Below the pieces are notes generated by a model. That model was not told where the DNA came from. It worked only from the letters and a program-made list of their open reading frames with translations, and did no database searches. Position numbers and translations under genes: made by a program. From the NCBI RefSeq assembly GCF_016765635.1, contig NZ_JAESVD010000001.1, positions 62,001-126,000 on the forward strand: a DNA stretch of 64,000 nucleotides, given 5' to 3'. Source of the DNA: Shewanella schlegeliana. Lineage in GTDB: Bacteria; Pseudomonadota; Gammaproteobacteria; Enterobacterales; Shewanellaceae. Below, one piece after another: positions 6,884-16,026 of this stretch (within the stretch, counting starts at the first letter, position 1; the number at the start of each line of letters is the position of its first letter).

Positions 6884-8353
6884 TCTTCTAATCGCTTCAT
6901 GTTCTGCTGTAACAGCAATCTCTTCTTCTAGAGCTTCTTCTTCAGAGTGGTGAGTACTGTCTTCTGCACCGTGCATCCAGTCAACAAGCTTGTCAGCCAT
7001 GAAGTACAGGATGATACCAGATACAGCTGCTGTAATAGCGATACCAGCAAAGATAGACATTGCATTGGCAAGTTGCTCTTCTTTGCCACCACCGTGACCA
7101 ATTAACGAGCCAACGATGCCGCCAATCTTATTTGCTGCAGCGATAAATAGGAACCATGCACCCATCATTAAAGAGGCAATACGCAGAGGAGCAAGTTTAG
7201 TTACCATAGATAGGCCAATAGGAGATAGACATAGCTCACCCATAGTATGGAAGAAGTATGCACCCACTAACCACCACATGCTTGATTTAGCGTTTGCGTC
7301 ACCACCCATCTCTAAAACAGCACCGATCATAAATAGGAAACCAATACCAAGTAGAATTAGACCTAGTGCGAACTTAACTGGTGAGTTTGGCTCATTCTTA
7401 CCTAAGCGGATCCAAATAGAAGCGATCACAGGGGCAAAAATAACAATAAACATGGCGTTTAGTGACTGGAACCAAGTCGTTGGTACTTCCCAGCCGCCAA
7501 TCATACGGTCGGTGAAATCGTTAGTGAAGATATTCATTAAACCACCTGCCTGCTCAAAGCCAGCCCAGAAGATGATTGTGAATAGACCCATGATCATAAT
7601 CACTTTAATGCGGTCACGTTCGATTTTAGTTAGTGGTTCTTTACGAACTTCCCCAGCCGCTGCAGCTTTTTCTTTTTCTAGCTGTGCAGCAGGCACTCGG
7701 CCAATATCACCAAGTAGCTTCTGAGCAAACATGAATTGGATGATTAGTGACAAAATCATACCAATACCGGCACAGATAAAGCCTGCTTGGAAGTTACCAT
7801 CGTAATAGGCTACAACTGCACCTACGATAATACCTGATAAGAAAGCACCAACGTTGATACCCATATAGAAGATAGTAAACGCGCCGTCACGACGGTGATC
7901 GCCTTCTTCATATAGATCACCAACCATAGTTGAGATATTCGGCTTAAAGAGACCGTTACCAAGGATCAAAACACCTAAACCGATATAAAACACTTCGGTT
8001 TCCATGCCCTGTACCCAAGCATGAGGTGTACCAAGAATAAATTGACCAGCGGCCATTAATGCGCCACCAATCATAATCGCTCTTCGTTGACCTAGGTAAG
8101 TATCAGCTAACCAGCCACCGATAAGTGGTGTTAAATAAACTAAACCAGTAAATGTACCATAAAGAGAAAGTGCGTCAGCTTGGGTCCAGCCCATGCCGTG
8201 ACCACCTTGAGATTGCACTGCGTCTACTAGGTATAAAACCAAGATCGCACGCATTGCATAATAACTGAAACGTTCCCATAACTCTGTTGTAAACAACAGG
8301 AACAGTCCCTTAGGATGCCCGAGCATCGTCCCCTGGGGTTTTGCTGCGCTCAT
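6881..8353 (-). CDS. POT/PTR family proton-dependent oligopeptide transporter
   Basis: This inner-membrane protein (490 residues from this start) imports di- and tripeptides with protons. It shows the POT signatures: ELWERFSYYAMRAIL near residues 25-40 (ExxERFxYY motif), GGWLADTYLGQRRAI near 75-90, and FTIFYMGINVGAF near 160-172. About 14 hydrophobic segments fit the bacterial PepT type. The frame has an earlier GTG at 8371, but GGTGGAAG sits about 6-13 bases before ATG at 8353 and the N-terminus MSAAKPQGT is typical, so 8353 is chosen. The C-terminus is rich in Glu/His and ends RR; the stop codon is contributed by the heptamer repeat. It is divergent from rfaH. Confidence 0.92.
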   Translation of the reverse strand: MSAAKPQGTMLGHPKGLFLLFTTELWERFSYYAMRAILVLYLVDAVQSQGGHGMGWTQADALSLYGTFTGLVYLTPLIGGWLADTYLGQRRAIMIGGALMAAGQFILGTPHAWVQGMETEVFYIGLGVLILGNGLFKPNISTMVGDLYEEGDHRRDGAFTIFYMGINVGAFLSGIIVGAVVAYYDGNFQAGFICAGIGMILSLIIQFMFAQKLLGDIGRVPAAQLEKEKAAAAGEVRKEPLTKIERDRIKVIMIMGLFTIIFWAGFEQAGGLMNIFTNDFTDRMIGGWEVPTTWFQSLNAMFIVIFAPVIASIWIRLGKNEPNSPVKFALGLILLGIGFLFMIGAVLEMGGDANAKSSMWWLVGAYFFHTMGELCLSPIGLSMVTKLAPLRIASLMMGAWFLFIAAANKIGGIVGSLIGHGGGKEEQLANAMSIFAGIAITAAVSGIILYFMADKLVDWMHGAEDSTHHSEEEALEEEIAVTAEHEAIRR

Positions 8354-8791
8354 GTATTCTTCCACCTTCACTTGTGATTGCCTGTAGCATAATTTTCACC
8401 ACAGAAAATTGATTTACTTAAATTATTCCAGCCATTCACAAACAAAGTCAGTTAAAAGTGTTAAATAATAACTTGTTTTGTAGCGTGTTTGACTGCTTTA
8501 TTGTTGGCTTGTATTCTAATTTTTATTATTTGCCACTAAAAATAGCGCCAAATGCGATAAAGCCTACCTTATATACCCTTTATGAGCGGCAAAAGTCAAT
8601 TTTGAAAATGTGACTGACCACATATTGACCTCTTAAAAGTTGACGCTGCAGAGAAATATCAAAACTGCGACCTGGCTTGTCTTTGCTTCGTCTTGGACTT
8701 CCAATGGGGGGCGCATGTTTGTTAGTATTCATGCCGTGAATAGGACGTCACTGATTGTGAATAGCTGTTGAATTAAAGGTGAGAGAAGTAA
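8354..8791. other. 438-base divergent intergenic region
   Basis: This AT-rich spacer between the peptide transporter and rfaH must hold both promoters. I find no sigma-70 site good enough to report, and no repeats or small genes. Confidence 0.5.
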
Positions 8792-9328
8792 ATGAAGGCT
8801 TGGTATCTATTATATTGCAAATCTCGAGGCGAGGCCCGAGCGCAGCAAAATCTGGCTCTTCAGCAAATTGAAACTTATCTGCCTACCTATCCAGAAGAGA
8901 AGTTAGTAAAAGGACAAGCAACCGTGCGACGTGTATCGCTTTTCCCAAGTTACTTGTTTATTAACTTTGACCCCGAAGTTACCAGTGTTGCCAAAATACA
9001 TAATACCCGCGGTGTTATCAGGCTTGTCGGCTGTAAAGAGCTGATGACCGCCATTGATGATAGTGTCATTCACGCAATAAAAATGCGCGAGCATAAGTTA
9101 CTCTCAAAATTAATGCCGGAAGAATCCCGAGCAATACCTGAAATGAAATCAGGAGATAAGGTGTGCTTTACCAAAGGGCCCTTTGTAGAGCTTGAAGGGA
9201 TTTTTGACGAGGTAAACGGTGAAAAGCGCTGTTTTGTATTGTTTGAGTTAATGGGGAAACAACAACGAGTGATAGTAGATAAAGATACCATTCAACCTGT
9301 TAAGACCAAGTTGTTAAATGTGCTTTAG
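8792..9328 (+). CDS. rfaH: Transcription antitermination factor RfaH
   Basis: RfaH is a NusG paralogue recruited to RNA polymerase paused at ops sites. It suppresses termination and promotes translation in long surface-polysaccharide operons. The 178-residue protein starts MKAWYLLYCKSRGEARAQ, almost the classical RfaH opening, followed by LFPSYLFINFD (NGN core, near 52-62) and a KOW-type C-terminal domain with GDKVCFTKGPFVELEG near 129-144. An AGGTGAGAG ribosome-binding site lies 6 bases before ATG. Its neighbour downstream is a long leader bearing a JUMPstart/ops element in front of a polysaccharide operon, so its target is visible in the window. Confidence 0.93.
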   Translation: MKAWYLLYCKSRGEARAQQNLALQQIETYLPTYPEEKLVKGQATVRRVSLFPSYLFINFDPEVTSVAKIHNTRGVIRLVGCKELMTAIDDSVIHAIKMREHKLLSKLMPEESRAIPEMKSGDKVCFTKGPFVELEGIFDEVNGEKRCFVLFELMGKQQRVIVDKDTIQPVKTKLLNVL

Positions 9329-9759
9329 CTATTGCTAAGAGTTTAGGTTGTGGGATTTTTGTCCACTTTGAAGATTGGAGTAATCGTTCAAAATTCCACT
9401 TTTGCCACTAACTTTGTGAGACATTCGCCATAGCTATGGTCAAAGATTGAAAATTATCGTGGATAAGTCAACGGCCTTAGAACCAAATAAGAACTTATTA
9501 AAACGGATCGGCAAAGCCTGTTAAAAGGGAAGATATGATAGTTTGTGTGTGTATAGTTAGCGTGTGGTCGTTAGTTAAGATAGCCTGTTAATTAAGTGAA
9601 GGGGATCGGATAAAACGACACGAGAGAGAAGTTGAAGCTAGTTGGTTCGACCTAAGTCATCAAGCTCTAATCGAAAACGTAGTTATCGCTCGTGTACAAA
9701 GTATCACCATCTAAACAATATGTTGCCCGTGCGTTACTGCTCTGAAGAGAAGAGTAGTG

Positions 9760-9765
9760 TATAAT
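9760..9765 (+). promoter_or_regulatory. Candidate -10 box of the polysaccharide operon promoter
   Basis: A perfect TATAAT lies about 320 bases upstream of the ops element, a normal distance for JUMPstart leaders. No convincing -35 box is present at 16-18 bases, so an activator or extended contacts may be needed. Confidence 0.35.
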
Positions 9766-10052
9766 TGCGCGCTGCTTTAATTTGCTGGTTGGGCTAATTT
9801 GGCTTGCAGAAAGGAGAATGCATTTAAATCTGCGCTTAAGAACTATCTATCTATTTAATCAATGAATTTTGAATATTCATTACTAGGTTATAGGAGAGAA
9901 TTCAGAGGTTAGCAAGAAATGAGCAAAAACGATTGAAAATGAATTAATTTAATGTAGAACTCAGGGCAAACGGTTACAGTCCGCTGCTGGTTTTACCTTA
10001 AGTTAATTTGAAATAAATGACACTAAATCAGGTATGTCCGCACTGCGGATGG

Positions 10053-10089
10053 GCACTTTGGAAGCCGTAATCCATGGGCGGTAGCGTGT
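10053..10089 (+). promoter_or_regulatory. JUMPstart element with ops site
   Basis: The sequence GCACTTTGGAAGCCGTAA, then GGCGGTAGCGTGT at 10077-10089, matches the JUMPstart consensus and its ops core (GGCGGTAGCGTG). The ops DNA pauses RNA polymerase and recruits RfaH. It lies about 300 bases before the first gene of the + strand polysaccharide operon, 750 bases after rfaH itself. Confidence 0.92.
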
Positions 10090-10107
10090 CTAAAAGCTAA
10101 GAATGAC

Positions 10108-10345
10108 CTAGGTACTAGGACGTTCGCAAGCTCACTTCTAGGACGCTTCGCTGTTAGGAAAATCTAATAGCTAAAGACAACCGCTTTTGACTTATGCTTC
10201 TCCTAGAACCTAGAACCTAGAACCTAGAAGGAGCAACGCGACGCTCTCGCAGTGACATTCAATTGAAACAAATAGTCACGCCCTAGCAGCGTAGCGTCCT
10301 TCTTTGTTTTACCGTCTTTGTTTGTTTCGGCTTTAAACCGTCTCA
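10108..10345. repeat. Mosaic intergenic element with 4-copy heptamer array
   Basis: The element contains CTAGGTACTAGGACG, GTTCGCAAGCTCACTTCTAGG, GCTTCGC at 10145-10151, exactly four CCTAGAA units at 10202-10229, and then the closing words CCTAGCAGCGTAGCGTCC. It lies between the ops site and the first gene, so it will be transcribed into the leader RNA and could form several hairpins that RNA polymerase meets after RfaH loading. Confidence 0.75.
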
Positions 10346-10385
10346 GCTTTTAACCTATTTTTTAAACCTCTCTCGGAGAACACTG

Positions 10386-13130
10386 GTGCTTAACAAGACT
10401 AAAAAACTCATCATAGCTGGCATGTCAGCGCTGATACTACTGTCAGGGCAGGCGAGTGCAATCACGCCTTCTCCGCAAATGATAGAGCAATTTAAAAATC
10501 TTCCGGCATCTGAGCAGCAACGCTTAGCCAAGCAGTATGGTGTTGACCCATCGATGCTAGGTGGTGCGGGGAGTTCTCAGCCGCAAGTTGAAAATCCTCC
10601 AGTGGTTAACGAGCGCGTTAACACAAATGTTGTTGTCGATCAGTCCTCAACCGCTAACAATGAATTGGATTTCGAGCAAGATAACAATAAGAAAGAACTA
10701 CAACGCTTTGGTTATGACCTCTTTGCCGGTGAACCAACGACTTTTGCCCCCGTTTCTGATGTGCCTGTGCCGAGTGAATATTTAGTTGGCCCTGGTGACA
10801 ACATTAAAGTTCAGCTTTTTGGTAAAGACAATAAAGAGTATGACCTTGTTATCAATCGTGAAGGGGTTATCCAGTTTCCAGAGCTAGGTCCAATCACTGT
10901 CGCAGGCTTAACATTTAGCGAGTTACGTGAAAGCTTATCTGAGCGTATCAGCCAACAGATGATTGGTATTCAGTCAAATATTACTATGGGCGAATTACGC
11001 TCAATCCGTATCTTCGTTGCCGGTGACGCATACAGCCCTGGCTCTTATACGGTTTCTAGTCTTTCAACCATTACACAGGCATTGTTCGTTGCCGGTGGCG
11101 TTAATGAAATCGGCTCGCTGCGTAATATTCAAGTAAAACGTAACGGCAAGCTTGTAGGTAGTATGGATCTCTATGATCTACTGCTTCGTGGTGATGCATC
11201 GGGCGACATTAACCTGCGCTCTGGTGACGTAGTCTTTATTCCTGCTGTAGGTGGCTTAGTTAGCGTAACGGGTGAAGTTCGTCGCCCTGCTATCTATGAG
11301 CTTAAAAAGAATGAAACCATGGCGCAAGTGATTGAGATGGCCGCTGGTATTAAACCAGGAGCCTATCCAAGACGCAGTAGTGTTGAGCGTTTCAATGCTA
11401 ACAGCCTTAAATCTATTTTAAATGTCGATTTAACATCAAACAAAGGTAAAGCAACTAAAGTCCTCGCTGGCGATGTGATTCGCGTAAAGAGTGCGACCAC
11501 TCAATATGAAGATGCTATTACGGTTGTCGGGGCCGCGGTTCGCCCTGGCAAATATCAGTGGTATCACGGTCAAAAAGTGAGTGACTTAGTACCATCTATC
11601 TGGGGTGATCTTTCTGTATCTGCAGATCTTGAATACGCTATTATAGTACGTGAAATTAATAAGCAAGGTGATATTCAGGTTTATCAATTCTCACCTGCAA
11701 AAGCGATTAATGGCAAAGTTGCTTCGCAAGACTTAACCCTACAGGCTCGTGATAAAGTTATTTTCTTCAACTTTAGTGATTTAAGCCAAAATCGTTATGA
11801 ACTCAATAAGCTAGTAAAAGAGCGTGTACAAAAAGTTCAGTCACTTGCTGGTAACTCATTAATTGGTAATGACCTGTTTGAGGCGGGATTCTCACAGCTA
11901 AAGCAACAGAAGTTTGCTGACCGCTCTGAACTTGGCGGCGTAGCAATTAACAGCCAAGGTGCTGAAGAGGACCCAACAGCCAAAGCGATTAAAGGCGAAG
12001 TCAACAAGATGTTGATTAACCTTTTTGAAGATAGCGATCTTATTAAGTTAAGTGGTGAGATGAATAGGGGCGAGCTTCTTTACCCTGTCATCATGAAGCT
12101 AAATAGCCAAGGCCGAGCTGGTAAAGGCGTGCAAGCTGTTGCTATCAACGGCCGAGTAAATAACCCTGGTATCTATCCGTTAGCTGTTAATGCTCGCATT
12201 AAAGACTTAGTTGCAGCGGCAGGCGGTCTTGAAGAGGGCGCATATACTCCACGTGCAGAATTAACCAGTACTTATACAACAGTAGATGGTTCTGCAATCA
12301 AGCATACAAATATTGCACTAGAAGCTGCACTTCAAGGTGATGCCACCCAGAATATCGCATTGAAAGGCCGCGATATCTTAACTGTGATGACAACGCCTGA
12401 TTGGCAAGAGAACAAATCAGTAGAGATCCGCGGAGAGGTTAAATTCCCAGGTACTTACAACATTCGCCGCGGTGAAACTTTGGCAGATGTATTAAAACGT
12501 GCCGGTGGTTTTACCCAATATGCTTACCTGCCATCAGCAGTATTTGTACGTGAGTCAGTGCGTCAGCAAGAGCAATTAGAGATTAAAAAGCTTGCCGACC
12601 AAATGCGTCGTGATATTGCTACTCGCGGTGTCTCGAAAGACGGTAACGTAGTTAATTATGCCGATGCACAGTTGATGCTAACTGACTTGGAGACGATTAA
12701 AGCTGTCGGTCGTTTGGTCGTGGATCTTTCTGCAATATCGATCGGTATAAAACAAGCCGACCTTCAATTAGAAGATCATGACGTACTTTATGTCCCATCA
12801 ACTAAGCAAACAATTGCTGTCATGGGCGAAGTGCAACATGCCGCGACTCACAGATTTAAAGAAGGCCAAACCATTGATCAATATCTAGCAATGTCTGGTG
12901 GCGCAAGAGAACGTGCCGACGATGATAGAACTTACGTTATCAAGGCCGATGGTTCTGTAATGCTACCAAATCGTTCATTATGGTTTAGCAATGAGTCAAG
13001 CTTACAACCTGGCGACACCATTATCGTACCGCTAGACACTGAGTACAAAGACAACCTAACGCTTTGGACGCAAGTGACTCAAATCATCTACAACAGCGCA
13101 GTCGCATTCGCCACAGTCGCAAATCTTTAA
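10386..13130 (+). CDS. Large SLBB-domain polysaccharide export protein
   Basis: This 914-residue protein begins with a signal peptide (MLNKTKKLIIAGMSALILL...GQASA) without a lipobox cysteine. A Poly_export (Wza N-terminal) domain follows, with YLVGPGDNIKVQLFG near residue 132, and then at least five SLBB-type units recognisable by repeats such as FVAGDAYSPGSYTV, VTGEVRRPAIYEL, VVGAAVRPGKYQW, INGRVNNPGIYPL, IRGEVKFPGTYNI and VMGEVQHAATHRF. It is far longer than Wza (about 380) and resembles the large SLBB proteins that open Shewanella O-antigen/capsule loci. It probably forms the periplasmic/outer-membrane conduit for the polymer. The start is GTG with CGGAGA 7 bases upstream. It is the first gene after the ops leader. 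Confidence 0.88.
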   Translation: MLNKTKKLIIAGMSALILLSGQASAITPSPQMIEQFKNLPASEQQRLAKQYGVDPSMLGGAGSSQPQVENPPVVNERVNTNVVVDQSSTANNELDFEQDNNKKELQRFGYDLFAGEPTTFAPVSDVPVPSEYLVGPGDNIKVQLFGKDNKEYDLVINREGVIQFPELGPITVAGLTFSELRESLSERISQQMIGIQSNITMGELRSIRIFVAGDAYSPGSYTVSSLSTITQALFVAGGVNEIGSLRNIQVKRNGKLVGSMDLYDLLLRGDASGDINLRSGDVVFIPAVGGLVSVTGEVRRPAIYELKKNETMAQVIEMAAGIKPGAYPRRSSVERFNANSLKSILNVDLTSNKGKATKVLAGDVIRVKSATTQYEDAITVVGAAVRPGKYQWYHGQKVSDLVPSIWGDLSVSADLEYAIIVREINKQGDIQVYQFSPAKAINGKVASQDLTLQARDKVIFFNFSDLSQNRYELNKLVKERVQKVQSLAGNSLIGNDLFEAGFSQLKQQKFADRSELGGVAINSQGAEEDPTAKAIKGEVNKMLINLFEDSDLIKLSGEMNRGELLYPVIMKLNSQGRAGKGVQAVAINGRVNNPGIYPLAVNARIKDLVAAAGGLEEGAYTPRAELTSTYTTVDGSAIKHTNIALEAALQGDATQNIALKGRDILTVMTTPDWQENKSVEIRGEVKFPGTYNIRRGETLADVLKRAGGFTQYAYLPSAVFVRESVRQQEQLEIKKLADQMRRDIATRGVSKDGNVVNYADAQLMLTDLETIKAVGRLVVDLSAISIGIKQADLQLEDHDVLYVPSTKQTIAVMGEVQHAATHRFKEGQTIDQYLAMSGGARERADDDRTYVIKADGSVMLPNRSLWFSNESSLQPGDTIIVPLDTEYKDNLTLWTQVTQIIYNSAVAFATVANL

Positions 13131-13321
13131 AGCACCCTAGGTGCTTATACGAACGTCGCGAAGCGACTAGAGAACGCTATGCTAACGGAACGCCGAAAGG
13201 GCTACGGAACGGCCTTTGGCCTTACTGATTCTAATGGCTAAGCTATTCGTCAGTGAGCTTACGAACGTTCCGTTAACCGTATTCGGTAAGCCAGCGTTCG
13301 TCACTGCACTTAAAACCAAGG
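13131..13321. repeat. Mosaic intergenic element
   Basis: The words include CGTCGCGAAGCGAC at 13155-13168, GGAACGGCCTTTGGCC near 13204-13219 and the inverted closing words CAGTGAGCTTACGAACGTTCC near 13252-13272. It separates the export gene from the second four-helix-bundle gene. Confidence 0.7.
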
Positions 13322-13327
13322 ATGGTT

Positions 13328-13681
13328 ATGAAGTTTCAAAAGCTTGAAGTGTGGCAGTTAAGCTATCAACTCTCATGTTCAATATACATAGAGGCTAAAG
13401 AGTTACGTGATTGGGGATTCAAAGACCAAATTACGCGCTCAGGTCTATCTGTACCTTCAAACATAGCTGAGGGAGTTGAACGTCAGGGGGCAAAAGAGCA
13501 AGTGCAGTTTTTATATATTGCTAAAGCATCGCTAGCCGAAGTTATGACACAGGCCATGATAGGTAAAGATATAGGATATCTAGAAGCTGAATTTGTGGAT
13601 GAGCTACTTACAAAATCAGAGAGAGTATCGGCGATGCTTGCTGGATTGATAAAGAGTATACAAGTTCGCAATAACGTTTAG
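13328..13681 (+). CDS. Four-helix-bundle protein of the S23/Avd-like family (copy 2)
   Basis: This 117-residue paralogue of the gene at 6339 shares KLEVWQLSYQLS at the start, GFKDQITRSGLSVPSNIAEG in the middle, and ERQGAKEQVQFLYIAKAS. The frame opens at ATG 13322, but AAGGA lies 8 bases before the second ATG at 13328 and the same spacing is seen in copy 1, so 13328 is preferred. It interrupts the operon between the export protein and wzz and has mosaic repeats on both sides, which looks like an inserted repeat-gene-repeat cassette. Function is unknown; no reverse transcriptase or template/variable repeat pair is present, so this is not a diversity-generating retroelement. Confidence 0.9.
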   Translation: MKFQKLEVWQLSYQLSCSIYIEAKELRDWGFKDQITRSGLSVPSNIAEGVERQGAKEQVQFLYIAKASLAEVMTQAMIGKDIGYLEAEFVDELLTKSERVSAMLAGLIKSIQVRNNV

Positions 13682-13860
13682 TGAAGCGTTCGCTTTGGCT
13701 TTAAGTTCTTACCGTAATCGAAGCGTTCTGTTATCCGTAAACGAACTTGCGAGCGTTCGTCTTAGCTTAAGGTCGCAGACCGTTCAGCTCTTAGCTTGGA
13801 ACCGTAAACGAAGTGCTCTGTGAGCAAAGCGTTCCGTCAACCGTATTCGAAAACTTAAAC
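13682..13860. repeat. Mosaic intergenic element
   Basis: This element is in the inverted orientation, with CCGTAATCGAAGCGTTCTG, GTAAACGAACTTGCGAGCGTTCG, GGTCGCAGACC and GCTCTGTGAGCAAAGCGTTCCG. With the element before copy 2 of the four-helix-bundle gene it brackets that gene. Confidence 0.65.
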
Positions 13861-13877
13861 AATGAGATAAGTTTTAA

Positions 13878-14858
13878 ATGTCCAACGAAATTAATAAATA
13901 TACACAAGATCACCAGTTTGCATCGGCTTCGCCGGCCGACGATGAGATCGATCTGCGAGAACTATTCTCTGTTATCTGGAAAGGCAAATGGCTAATCATC
14001 GCTATCACAGCAGTATTTGCCGTTGGCTCTGTGATCTTCGCACTTATGCTGCCAAATACGTACAAATCTGAGGCTCTATTAGCCCCAGCAAGCGAAGAGC
14101 AAGGCGGTGGACTAAGCGCATTAGCTGGTCAGTTTGGTGGCTTAGCGAGTATGGCTGGAATAAACCTTGCTGCAGGCGGAGGGGTTGATAAAACACAATT
14201 GGCAATTGAAGTGATGAGGTCACGCCAGTTTACTAGCCAATTTATTCAAAATCACAATATCCTCCCTGACCTGATGGCTGGGGAGAGGTGGGATATGACA
14301 ACTAATATGGTTGTTTATGATGACGAGATTTATATCCCGAAAACGAAATCATGGGTACGTGAGGTTAAAGCACCGTTTAAGCCTGAACCCTCAATGCAAG
14401 AGGCTTATAAAGAATTTAGTGAAGTATTTAAGGTTAACTTTTCGAAGGATACAGGCATGGTTACAATATCTATTGAACATCTATCGCCTAGTATTGCCCA
14501 GCAGTGGGTCACTTGGTTGATTGAAGATATTAACAAGGTGATGAAAGAGCGTGATGTTGCTGAAGCCATTCGTAGTAGTGAGTTTTTAAACAAACAAATA
14601 GCACTAACTAATGTCGCTGATATCCGTTCAATTTTGTATAAGTTAATTGAAGAGCAAGCAAAAACTATCATGTTTGCAGAAGTAAGAGATGAATATGTTT
14701 TTAAAACTATTGATCCAGCTCTAATCCCAGAAAAAAAGGTAGGCCCTAAACGAGCACTGATATGTATTCTTGGTACATTTTTTGGCGCGTTATGTGCTAT
14801 AGGTATTGTTTTTATTAGAAGTTTTATCCAGAATGTTAATGTTGTCAATAAAGCGTAA
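13878..14858 (+). CDS. wzz: Wzz-family chain-length determinant protein
   Basis: This polysaccharide co-polymerase of the inner membrane controls modal O-antigen/capsule chain length. The 326-residue protein has a cytoplasmic N-terminus, DEIDLRELFSVIWKGKW just before TM1 (about residues 36-58), a periplasmic coiled-coil domain, and TM2 near 292-312 preceded by PALIPEKKVGPKRALI, the typical Pro-rich Wzz region. It lacks a kinase domain. GAGATAAG precedes the ATG. It is the first assembly gene after the four-helix-bundle cassette. A 175-base spacer to the next gene contains an imperfect hairpin around AAACCAA (14901-14907) and TTGGTTT (14934-14940), too weak to call a terminator. Confidence 0.92.
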   Translation: MSNEINKYTQDHQFASASPADDEIDLRELFSVIWKGKWLIIAITAVFAVGSVIFALMLPNTYKSEALLAPASEEQGGGLSALAGQFGGLASMAGINLAAGGGVDKTQLAIEVMRSRQFTSQFIQNHNILPDLMAGERWDMTTNMVVYDDEIYIPKTKSWVREVKAPFKPEPSMQEAYKEFSEVFKVNFSKDTGMVTISIEHLSPSIAQQWVTWLIEDINKVMKERDVAEAIRSSEFLNKQIALTNVADIRSILYKLIEEQAKTIMFAEVRDEYVFKTIDPALIPEKKVGPKRALICILGTFFGALCAIGIVFIRSFIQNVNVVNKA

Positions 14859-15033
14859 ATTATCTTATTAAGTGCTTAGTTGTTGTATTGTTTCAAGTAA
14901 AACCAATTTAGCTTACTAGCCGAAGTTTACACTTGGTTTTCTATTTAGTGATTTTAAAGCGAACATTGTATTTATAATTGCTGACTAAAAAATCAATAAA
15001 AGTATTTATGTTATCCAGTTTTAAGAGGTCTTA

Positions 15034-16026
15034 ATGAGTAAAGTTCCTGTTGCATTATTTATATTTAAGAGAAGTGAAACTCTGGAGCGTATTTTTTCAA
15101 AGATCAGGGATTACCGTCCTGATAAAATATATTTAATAGCAGATGGTCATCGAAATGATGAAGAAAAAAAGCTAGTTGATTATACAAGAAATAAGGTAGA
15201 ACAACTGATCGACTGGGATTGTCAGATTATAAAAAACTATTCACCAGAGAACCGCGGAGTATATGAAAATATTGGTGGTGGAGCAAACTGGGTTTTTGAT
15301 AGGGAAGATTCCGCAATTTTTCTCGAGGACGATAATCTCCCCGAGGATGGTTTTTTTGAATTTTGTGAAGAGCTGTTATATAAATATAAAGAAGAAGAAA
15401 AAGTACTTTGGATCTGTGGTACTAACTATTTGAAAGGTTTTCAAAGTGAATTTGATTATGTTTTTACTCAGCATATGTTACCTTGTGGATGGGCATCTTG
15501 GTCTCATAAATTTAAACGATTTTATGACGGGGAATTGAAGCATTTCGACCCTAATAATAAAATTGAGTTGAAGAGTAGATATAGTAGTAATGCGCTTTTT
15601 GAACAAGATTTTGATAACTTTTGTAAAACAAAAAGGTTGTTAAGTGTTGATAGAAAAAAGTCATCCTGGGATAGACAAGTAGCCTTTTCTTTAAGATATT
15701 TTGATATATATGGTGTCTCACCAGTTAAAAATCAAATCAGAAATATAGGAGTTGATGAGTTATCTACTCATGGTGGTAATAGCCTCAAAAAGACTATGAC
15801 TAAACGCTTTTGTGAGCTGGAGACTAATAAAATCAGTTTCCCAATAAAACATCCAGTCGATATTACACTAAATGTAAAATATGAGTTAGAAACCGAAAAG
15901 GTTATATTGCTACCTCTGACCGATAGGTTGTTAATGAGATTGGCCTCATTTATCAAACCGGTATTTGGTGTTGATAGAGATGAAAGTTTAACTCTATTTA
16001 TAAAAAGTAAATTTAATAAAAAATGA
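15034..16026 (+). CDS. Glycosyltransferase, GT-A fold (GT2-like)
   Basis: This 330-residue protein opens VPVALFIFKRSETLERIF, then KIYLIADGHR, a GNT-I/GT2-like nucleotide-binding start. AIFLEDDNLPEDGF (near 94-107) contains the EDD metal/nucleotide-binding acidic cluster, and MLPCGWASWSHKF (near 150-162) is a conserved aromatic acceptor-side motif of this family. It is predicted to be cytoplasmic or peripheral and to add one sugar to the lipid-linked repeat. Donor and acceptor cannot be told. Its stop overlaps the next gene by 4 bases (ATGA), showing tight coupling. Base composition is strikingly AT rich, as for the genes that follow. Confidence 0.8.
   Translation: MSKVPVALFIFKRSETLERIFSKIRDYRPDKIYLIADGHRNDEEKKLVDYTRNKVEQLIDWDCQIIKNYSPENRGVYENIGGGANWVFDREDSAIFLEDDNLPEDGFFEFCEELLYKYKEEEKVLWICGTNYLKGFQSEFDYVFTQHMLPCGWASWSHKFKRFYDGELKHFDPNNKIELKSRYSSNALFEQDFDNFCKTKRLLSVDRKKSSWDRQVAFSLRYFDIYGVSPVKNQIRNIGVDELSTHGGNSLKKTMTKRFCELETNKISFPIKHPVDITLNVKYELETEKVILLPLTDRLLMRLASFIKPVFGVDRDESLTLFIKSKFNKK

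Larger units (their letters stand above)
9329..10385 (+). other. 1057-base untranslated leader of the first polysaccharide operon
   Basis: No gene is seen. The region contains a candidate promoter at 9760-9765, the JUMPstart/ops element at 10053-10089 and a mosaic repeat with a short heptamer array at 10108-10345. A small inverted repeat AATGAAT/ATTCATT (9861-9881) and a TCCGCA/TGCGGA hairpin just before the JUMPstart could act in the transcript. The layout is that expected for an RfaH-controlled operon with a long 5' leader. Confidence 0.65.

Noticed and set aside
7116-7724. 202-codon frame antisense to the peptide transporter gene
   Set aside because: It is a shadow of a strongly conserved POT gene; the translated text has no domain features and no ribosome-binding site.
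9960-10010. Possible cyclic-di-GMP riboswitch, from the words CAGGGCAAAC
   Set aside because: The second conserved part of the aptamer (GACGCAAAGC) is missing, so the match is a short coincidence.
6339-13681. Diversity-generating retroelement, suggested by Avd-like proteins
   Set aside because: No reverse transcriptase gene and no template/variable repeat pair is present in the window.
14405-14848. 147-codon frame antisense to wzz
   Set aside because: It overlaps a well-supported gene and has no recognisable protein features.
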